From positions 1 through 64,000 of the forward strand of contig CAJNYU010001315.1 in NCBI GenBank assembly GCA_905331475.1: 64,000 nt of DNA, written 5' to 3'. This document shows positions 56,039 through 64,000 of the stretch, one piece after another. Each line of letters begins with the position of its first letter. The stretch's first letter is position 1. The notes beneath the pieces were generated by a model, which did not search any database, was not told where the DNA came from, and saw nothing but the letters and a program-made list of their open reading frames with translations. This DNA comes from Rotaria socialis. Lineage: Eukaryota > Rotifera > Eurotatoria > Philodinida > Philodinidae. Both the position numbers and the translations under genes were made by a program.

Positions 56039-59000
56039 AACGCGTTAAAGTTTTTATTTCGTGATTCATAGTAAACCAGTTGTTTTCTAGTTATTTAATA
56101 CGAATCCTATTTGTTGTTGCTTTTTTTCTTTTGGAATAAAATTTATATCGAATTAAAATTCTAAATCTTGTCAAATTAAGATTAAAATTTTGATCTTATT
56201 CTAATCCGAAGATTAAAGAGATATGATATATGATGAGTCATGGATTATAAAAGTCATTATTTTTTTCTTCAAACTGTTGTCTGTCAGTCATTGATCATGA
56301 TTTATTCTACTAGAATTTTACTAATGAACTCGTTTTACGCTTGAAGAAAACAAATCCATAAAACAATTGAAAATCTATGATTATCAAATCAAATATTGAA
56401 CGAGTTACAGTTAATTAAATATGATTCTTTGCGTAGCGATCACTTGTCGTCATTTGAATACGATTTTTTCTTTGACGGAGAAAATAAATATTCATCTTAC
56501 ATATAGTAGATCAACAAATAATCTGTATTAAAAACTGAGAAAGATGCTCACAAATATGTTCAGCTTCTAATCTTATCGGTTTATTGTGTCATTATGAATG
56601 TGCCTCAACAATATGTTACATATCAACTTAGGCTTATCGAACTCAATGCACTGGTGTTCTGTTCAGTGAGTGAAAGCTCAATCAAACTCTTTCTTCTATT
56701 TCTCTTTTCTTTCGTTCTTTCTGCTGCTGCTGCTGCTATAACTGACACTGTTACCGCTCCCATTTCTGTATAATCTGCCATTGGCAACGGTATCGAGCTA
56801 CATGTATCTATTTCTTTTATAGTATATTCGGTTCATAAATCAAGATGATCAGAAGGAAAGAAGTCGGTAATGTTCAATTCTGTATTAGATTAACTCTTAA
56901 ACAGCAATATAGAAAGAGACGCACGGCGAGTGAAAATAAAAAGTAACAAGGAGACGCTGTTAAAGCGACAATGAGTATAGCATCTTATCAAAAATGGACG
57001 ATTAACACAACGATGATGAAAGTAGGTGAGGGAAGAAAACGACTCGATCGGCGAGCGAGAATGAATTTTTAGTGAACACAACACCTCGACTACTGTTGCT
57101 GTTGCTACTTGGAGAGAGAGAGAGTGCGAGAAGAAAAAAGTGATTACCGCGCGGCTCGAGCAAAGGAGGGGGGCCGTCGCACGATGTGTATTAGAATTGA
57201 TTGCGATTTGTATGTATGTGTTTGACACAAACGCACTACCACCTTCATCACTACTCGAAATCCATTTCTTCCTTTTATTTTCTTCTCCTTCTCCGCGCCA
57301 TCTCAACCGATTAAAGTTATAGCTATGTCTTACCAGAAGAGACTAATAGATATAGATATATTCATTTCTTTGCTTTTAACTATGCTCATTGGTTGGGTCA
57401 ATAGAAGTGGTACACAACGGTAATCCAATACTTCGTATAGCAGGATAATGATTCCAATGCAGAAAGATAATAAAACAAGAAGGATAGACGCACTGACTCT
57501 TGGCCGTTTTTTCTTTTCACCTGAATATTCTTTTGCGCTACTCTCTTGTTCTTATATTCTACCAAAAGATTAATGATAGCTTATCGCTCTAGATGTTTAA
57601 ATTTGCTGTCGCTTTTACTCGTTGACAAGACGCAAATATTATTTCTTTTGTTGTTAAAGTAAGGAAGTTTTTTTCTTTCTTTTATTACTATTATTGTTAT
57701 TATTGTATATTCTTTTTCACACGCGACAATAAGTAGTAGTAGTAGTAGTAGTAGTAGTAACAGTAGTTGGACGACGATAATCAAAGTTGCCATTATCCTA
57801 ATTTTCATGCGTTCGTCTCTCGTCATGGTGAATGCGTGTGAAAAAACAATCGTTTGTTCTTCTACTTCTCTATCTGTCACGCTAGTTAGAAAATAAATGT
57901 ATTCGATTGTCAAATATATATAAAGGATAATCGATAAGACAGATTTTTAATTTCGTCTTTTCGTTTTAATATTAAGTGCAAATAAATAATTTGAAGATAT
58001 CTCTAAAGAGAAGGGAAAAAAATGAATCGTTGTTCTATAAACATTGACACGTCAAGATTAGATGAGATAATACGCAAGTAGCAGTTTTCGTTCTTTTTTT
58101 TTTAACTAAAATGAAAACACTCGAGAAAATAAAAGAGCTTATCGCGAGGATTCACATGTGTGAAAAACAAAACAGGTAGAACTCATAGATGGCGTCGTTT
58201 TAGACATATTTAATTTTCCCCTTTCATCAGTTATTAAAATAAGAAAAAGAATAATATTAATAATATAATTCTCCTGTATAAGTGTGATATGCACCAGTTG
58301 TTGTCACACAAAATAAGTATATGTATGTACGTATGTATGTATGTATGCATGTTGTCTGTCAGATCATTCTTGTCATGTCGAACAAATTGAAGCAAATCAA
58401 TCAAGCGACTATGACGAGTGGCCACCTTCTTTTCTTTTCTTTGTTACTTGCTAGCTTATATTGATGATATTCGCTTTCTTATTTCGTTCTTATTTCATTG
58501 ACGAGCACCAGCCGTGCACATGCACATATATAGTACAGGCACCAGATTGTCGTCTTCAAAAAAAAAGAGAAGTTAATCTCTTTCTCCTATTGATTTGAGA
58601 CGTATGTGTGTTAGTTGCGTTTTTCCTTTCTTTTTTTTTATTCTTATGTGAGTGGAAATCGAACCACCGCCATCATCATCATCATCATCATCATCGCTTC
58701 TTCTATATCGTATACATCAACTAATCCATCCATCCAAGACAAAAGCAGATGCACAAGTGAAAAGAGAAGGCTAATCGCTACCTTTCTTTTTCGTTCTCGA
58801 TCATTACCGATTACGATATTAACAAACTGGTGGAACTATTTTTAGTGATACAATTTATTCTCGTTATTTGATTTTTGTGTTTCTTTTTGGTCAAATAATT
58901 GTCATAAAAAACTGTAGCAGGTAATCCATGTTCGTTACTCGTATGCATATGAAATTAAAGAAAATATCGTTTGCCAGCTAGCGAACGCAAGTCGATGTGT

Positions 59001-59894
59001 GCGTAGCTTTTTGAATAATTTAGAGAGTAAGAATAAAACAAAATGGAAAAAAAAGAGAATTAAACAAAAGTCCGGTCTGTCATATTCATTTGTTATGTTC
59101 ATTTTTCTTCGAGCCATAACGTTGCGTGTTTTAATCTTTCAAAGTTGTAGTCTATTGCAAAATTGCTCGCACACATAAATTTGTCACCTCTTTTTTTTAC
59201 TACGCACTTCCGCCATCAACTTTTCACACTGTGATTAGCACACACTAGGATTTTACAACAACGACTACCTCTCTTCTTATTGCGTTTGCTTTATAAGTGT
59301 CTTCAGAATGAAAATTCATTTTTTTAATGTCTTCCGGCTGAAGCATATATGTATGTGTTAGTTGCTATCTTTAATTGCAGAATAAAGTGAAAAGAAAGAG
59401 CAATAAGAAAATTCTTCAAACGCTTTGCGCTCACTTTCTCTTTAACCACTACTATTTTTTTTCAAAGTTCTTTCAAGCACATTTCCGTCCCTCTACCTAT
59501 TCTCAGCAAGGAGCGCAGCGTAACACACTATGATGTTGTTATTGGGATAATCGTCGAGCGTTTGGTTGAAGCGTTCAAATTTTCCTTCTTTATTGCGTCT
59601 TGCTACTCCGACTCGGCTCCTTTCCTCTCTCTCTCTCTCTCTCTCTCACTCTCGTTTTTTTAAAAGTGAGAAATAATGCATCCGTATGTCAACTTTAGTT
59701 AAAACATACTTCTTTCGCCCTCTCTCTCCTCTTCTTATTTTTATTCAAGATTCTAGACGATAGAGAGAGAGAGAGAGAAAGAATGGCATCAGCCGGCTTC
59801 GTCTTCATTTCGAAATCACGGCCTCATTGTTTGCCATTGTGATTAACACTCTTAAAGAAATACCATAGAGTTTAACCTCACACGAAATATCACA
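56039..59894. other. Microsatellite-rich flank upstream of the homeobox gene
   Basis: I see no gene. Simple repeats include (AGT)n at 57732-57759, ATGT repeats near 58321-58348, (CAT)n at 58671-58696, (CT)n at 59624-59647 and (GA)n at 59763-59778. Pyrimidine and purine runs are frequent. By position it may hold 5'UTR introns and regulatory DNA of the homeobox gene. Confidence 0.5.
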
Positions 59895-59925
59895 ATGTCA
59901 TCACGCAGCCTGTTCAATCCGGCAT
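59895..59925 (+). CDS. Possible alternative first exon of the homeobox gene
   Basis: ATG opens MSSRSLFNPA and ends with one extra base before GTGAGT at 59926. The phase is the same as that of the exon at 61150-61183, so both could splice to 61348. It would need a 1.4-kb intron. Chance occurrence is possible. Confidence 0.3.
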
Positions 59926-60297
59926 GTGAGTGTATAAATCTATCTATCTTTCTATCTATTTATTTCTTCTTCTTTTTTGTTCGCTATGAAATTTTATTGG
60001 GTGTCGACATAACGATTGAAAAGCTATTATCATTCAATAACAGTTGTTACTCATCACAGTGGATGAGGCGAAGCGGCTAGTGAAATTGAATAGGGTAGTG
60101 TAGCAATACTTTATCTCGCTAACGAGAGGAATTGAGTAAAGCAATAGCAATCGCATTTGTGCTTGCACGCCTGTCCTATTGATTTAAGACACGGAAGAAT
60201 ATGTTGACAGATCGATACAATGTTAAAGAATAAGAAAAAATTAAGAAGACTTTATGACGTTTGTCAATTTACTCTTTGGTGGCGTCTTCTTCTTCTT

Positions 60298-60300
60298 CGA

Positions 60301-60341
<41 letters not shown>

Positions 60342-60343
60342 CG
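60298..60343. repeat. (CT)n-(CTAT)n microsatellite
   Basis: A CT run of about 26 bp passes into CTAT repeats. It lies in the presumed 5' region of the homeobox gene and may be length-variable. Confidence 0.8.
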
Positions 60344-61149
60344 TTTGCATTCATACGATTGGATGCTAGCTCATACATATACATAGTAGCATAGTTACGC
60401 TTGGCTAACGTTGTGCAATAAAACGGGAGCGAGCGAATCAAGATAAAACAAATTATTTGACAAAAATGAAAAGAGAGAGAGAGAATGAAAAAACACGATA
60501 TATAGGCAATGATCGATATCTTGTTTTATTGCAATAATCACTTATCAATATAATGTAAGAGAAACGAGACGAGAAAAGAAAGCAATTGGTGAAAATTATC
60601 ATTATCGCAAGACGATGTAGTAGGTGTCCTTATTGATTTGTTGGCAAGGTTTTTCCTTCTTCTCGCTTTCGCGTTTTAACTGGTTGATGGTCTCGGTTCA
60701 TTGCGGCTTGAGTGTTACGAAATATTGACTAATAAAAATGATGTTGAGAGAAGAAAAGGTGTCATTTACAAAGCCTCGAATATGTTCGACGTCAATTGAT
60801 TGGTTGTCAATATATTTATACGAGAGAAAAAGAGAAAACGATAGCGAAAAGAACTAGGTCTTCTCCCCGATCACATTCGTATATCATATCTATCTTCGTT
60901 CGTTTTCGTTCTTCTTCTTCGTCGTTGAAGCGCGAAGAAGAGAAAAAGGATTTGTTAATTGAAAAAAAGAGAAAAAAAGAAGAAGAAAACTGACAGACTC
61001 AAGTAACAACAGACAGTCCACTCAAACGTTTTTTTCTCTTTTAACTTGATCTTACTTCATCGCTTCTTCTCTTTTTCTTTTCTTTTCAACTTTTGTACTT
61101 AAACTTTTCAATCAAAGAAGGAAAAATCTCAAAGGAAAAGAAAAACTAA

Positions 61150-64000
61150 ATGGTTTCTCGCCGTTTGGATAAACTTTCGGCAGGTAAATATGTGCTACAT
61201 TAATGAAAATAAAAATGAAAACTATTCATACTCCAATCAATAGAACGAATGATTAGTGTATCGAATAAGTAGAACATATTTAATAAAAGACAATAGATAT
61301 AAATGTGTGAAACTTCATTTACTTTTTATTCTCTTTGTTTTCTAAAGGTCTGGCGTTAAGCAATAAATTTTTGCCGGTCCACTGTGTGGTTGCACGAGAC
61401 GAGTGTCCACAACGTGTAATACAAGATGGTTTTGTAATTGTACCGGCATATACAAAATTTCATGAAATTGTATCAGTGGTTTTACGTTCTATGGAAGCTG
61501 ATGTTGGCAAAATTGAACAAGATGAAAGAGCAGATGGTAAGAAAGAAAGAAAGAAAGAGTTTTTCTAATTTATTTATTAGATTTAATAGAAGCTTTTAGT
61601 TTTTCTTCCCATGTTTGTCTCCTAAAAGAGACACATTTCAACTAATAATTATCAAACGATTCGAGTTCATTTAATGAGAAATTTATGATAGTTTTATTGA
61701 CTATTCTATTGTTTATCTATGATGAAGCGATCGTCGGTTTTTGGTGGTGTTTAAAATATATTATGAAAAAGAATAATTCTTTCTACATAAAGAGCAGGCC
61801 AAAGTGGCTTTATAGAGACTCTCCACGAATATTTATATATATATTTATATGAAAGAGCTCTTCAACGATTAAAATAACTAAAACATCTATAATGTTCATT
61901 TATGATCTTCTAAAGAACTATTTATTGTCATGGCAATCATTTTAAAATAAGTTATCATAGAAGTGTTAGTGTACTGTTCGAAACTCAGTCGTATACTAGG
62001 AACTAGAATAAATATCTTTTAGTCACATCTCAATGGAAACTACAAGATCTAAATATGTTCGATATGATATTAAGGTTATGCGAGTAAGGTGTTAATATTT
62101 CTATGAGCTATAATAATAGAAGAATAAAAAAACGCTGTGATGACAATCCTTGAGGTTCGAACAATTTTGTTGATGTAATAGAAATTTTTATTGACTTGAT
62201 TCTTATCTTATGATTATGAAAGTTCGCTTTCGAATCGATGAGTTTTGATTGATCGATCTGTAAGAAGAAAAATATTAAGGTGTTTCTTTTTTCTTCTTCT
62301 TGTTGAGTCTGTGTCAATTTAGAAGCCCTAAAAATGCTTTACATGTGTCGAATCATTTTTGATTTGAAGCTTTATTGATTGTGTACGTCTTCGTGACCTA
62401 TTAATACTCTTCAAATATTGCGAACTATAACATTTTCAGTAGCACTCTGCCATCGCGTCCTCGGAAAACTATGTTATGAAATTCAGCTAGGAATTTTGAA
62501 CAAAGACAAATATGAATGAGAGTTCCTATAAGTCGGAATTCGAAAATAAGTTTTTCGAGAATTTTAACAGCGATTATTTAATATTAGAAACTCTTTTCTA
62601 AATCTTTATGATTCATCATGACCGATATAGTCTCGCGTAATGAATGATTTCATGCTTGACAAATGTTTTCTTGTTATTCTTGATTATTATTTTTGTAGAC
62701 CTTAGTAATAAACTGGCCAAAAGTACGAGATATCTTTCAATGAACTTTTTTTTCAGGTCAAATTTTGATAAAAAATTGGAATCCATTGCCTATTACAACC
62801 GTAACTGAAAATCGAACGGTAACAGTTCAAGATATCTTGGGCGATCTTATGAACGTCGCCATACTTAAAATTCGAATTTCCAAGTAAGAACTTTTAGAAA
62901 AGTAATAACAGCAACGAGAACCTTTTTTTTACAGGTATTCAAGTAAATTAGAAGATAAAAAAGCCGTACGTTTATTAAAACAACTGATGCCTTTAGTCAA
63001 TAATGATGAACAAGATAAACATACGGTATGTGAAAATATTGATTTCATAGAAATGACTTGATGAGTTAAATTTTATGTTTTCTTAGCTAACTGGCAGATC
63101 ATTTCAAATAATGCACGACGATATTGAAGATCATGATAATAGACACGAACAAACTTCACCATTAAAATCTACAACAAGTCCTAATGGTTATTCATTAGCA
63201 TCGTCCAATTCAAACACAACCGACGGGTAAATAGAAAAGAATGTTTTTTCTTCTTCTCTTTTTTGACATCTATTGTAATATTAAAATAGTGATAATACGC
63301 CATTGAATCTTTCAAAAAAACAATATTCATCAACACTACAACAAATTAATTCCAATAAATCTTATATTAATTATCCATTTGCTAGCCTTTTATCATTTGC
63401 TCAACAACAGTATGACCCAACACCAATTAATTCGTCGCCAACAATAAAAGATTATGCATACAATCGTCGGCAACGTGAACGTACAACATTCGATCCACAT
63501 GAAGAAACACCACGTTTATTGCAAATATTTACTGATACAAAACATCCAACACGTTATCAAATAGCATCTATCTGTGAAAATCTTAATGGTTTACCATGTC
63601 GAAAAGGTTCGTCGGATTTTATTTTCGAGTTCGGCAATTTCTTGAAATATTCCCCTTTGTTGTAGGAAAAAAAGCTCTTGAACCTTATAATATTCAATAT
63701 TGGTTTAAGAATGCTCGCGCCGCATTAAAACGTAAGAAACGTCGTTTTGTTACTCCAGACAATTCAATACAACCACCACCACAACAACAGCAGCAGCAGC
63801 AGCAACAACAAGCATATAATTTATCATCGCCGAATCAAATGAATAATCATGATGAACAGAATCATCCATCGATAAAATGTGAACTTGATTCGTCTGATGA
63901 AATTGATGAAGACCTTGATGACGACATTGATATTGATGAAAAACAAAAGCAACAAAACCATAATAATTATTATTTCAACTATTTACAAGCATTTGACATA
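61150..64000 (+). CDS. dve: COMPASS/CUT-class homeobox transcription factor (defective proventriculus-like), 3' truncated by window
   Basis: Exons: 61150-61183 (MVSRRLDKLSA), 61348-61536, 62757-62883, 62935-63025, 63087-63226, 63290-63606 and 63666 to the window end. Phases agree at every join. Exons 2-4 encode the COMPASS/ULD-type domain (LPVHCVVARDECPQRVIQDG; ITTVTENRTVTVQDILGD), which oligomerises in Dve and SATB proteins. PLNLSKK (about 63302) fits the CtBP co-repressor motif. The homeodomain starts near RQRERTTFDPHEE and ends WFKNARAALKRKKRR, with an extra loop (CENLNGLPCRKGKKALEPYN) between helices 2 and 3 typical of this class. Gln-rich and Asp/Glu-rich stretches follow. Dve controls gut and head patterning in insects; the role here is unknown. 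A second homeodomain, if present, lies beyond the window. Confidence 0.85.

Noticed and set aside
63607-63665. Continuation of the homeobox exon through 63665
   Set aside because: It reads through an intron (GTTCGT to TTGTAG) in the homeodomain loop; splicing at 63606/63666 restores the homeodomain.
1-64000. tRNA, rRNA, operons or bacterial features
   Set aside because: No tRNA or rRNA signature was noticed on reading, and spliced genes make bacterial signals irrelevant. A tRNAscan or Infernal run would settle the RNA question.

Overview
The window is eukaryotic nuclear DNA and most likely comes from a bdelloid rotifer; a Rotaria-like genome is my guess because it is AT-rich and loosely packed. 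The reasons are introns of about 50-65 bp with GTAAGT-like donors, and gene families typical of bdelloids: ankyrin plus ADP-ribosyltransferase, F-box/LRR-like proteins, FLYWCH relics, and two-TM Cys-rich proteins in tandem. TGTGGG-like tracts resemble the telomere repeat I recall for bdelloids. Species is inferred, not shown.

Layout. 1-2.2 kb: two tandem units of a Cys-rich membrane protein, possibly spliced into one gene. 2.7-4.4 kb: a two-exon GTPase gene (minus). 5.6-7.3 kb: a block of foldback and MITE-type elements. 7.35-8.25 kb: dienelactone-hydrolase-like secreted enzyme (minus). 9.3-11.4 kb: UDP-glycosyltransferase pseudogene broken by a 493-bp element. 12.4-14.6 kb: FLYWCH relic and an ankyrin-ADP-ribosyltransferase gene with one in-frame stop. 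15-16.5 kb: small MITEs and a dispersed repeat. 17.3-18.1 kb: RING-CH membrane E3 ligase. 19.95-25.3 kb: a 2.4-2.9 kb tandem duplication with poorly known multi-exon genes. 26-28.2 kb: a PAN/Apple-like exon pair and an 801-bp foldback element. 29.4-31.0 kb: F-box-type gene. 35.7-36.2 kb: VWA7-like relic. 37.7-44.4 kb: a complete Dicer gene of about 23 exons. 45.5-46.5 kb: a MITE with a second element nested in it. 46.98-47.45 kb: a three-exon CCHamide-like neuropeptide precursor (minus). 51.1-53.0 kb: plasmanylethanolamine desaturase (PEDS1/TMEM189). 53.6-56.0 kb: SLC25A39/40-type mitochondrial carrier. 56-61 kb: microsatellite-rich DNA leading into a COMPASS/defective-proventriculus-type homeobox gene that runs off the right edge.

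The most unusual feature is a set of foldback elements whose bodies are arrays of short self-complementary words. The words differ between elements (GGATCC/GTCGGA, CCCATGGGA, ACGGCCGTA, TTCCGAACATCC). Two have perfect 8-bp target duplications, two share a CCCAGGTC terminal repeat, and two sit in coding exons. Such elements would transcribe into long branched hairpins, which are possible substrates for the Dicer in the same window; that link is speculation.
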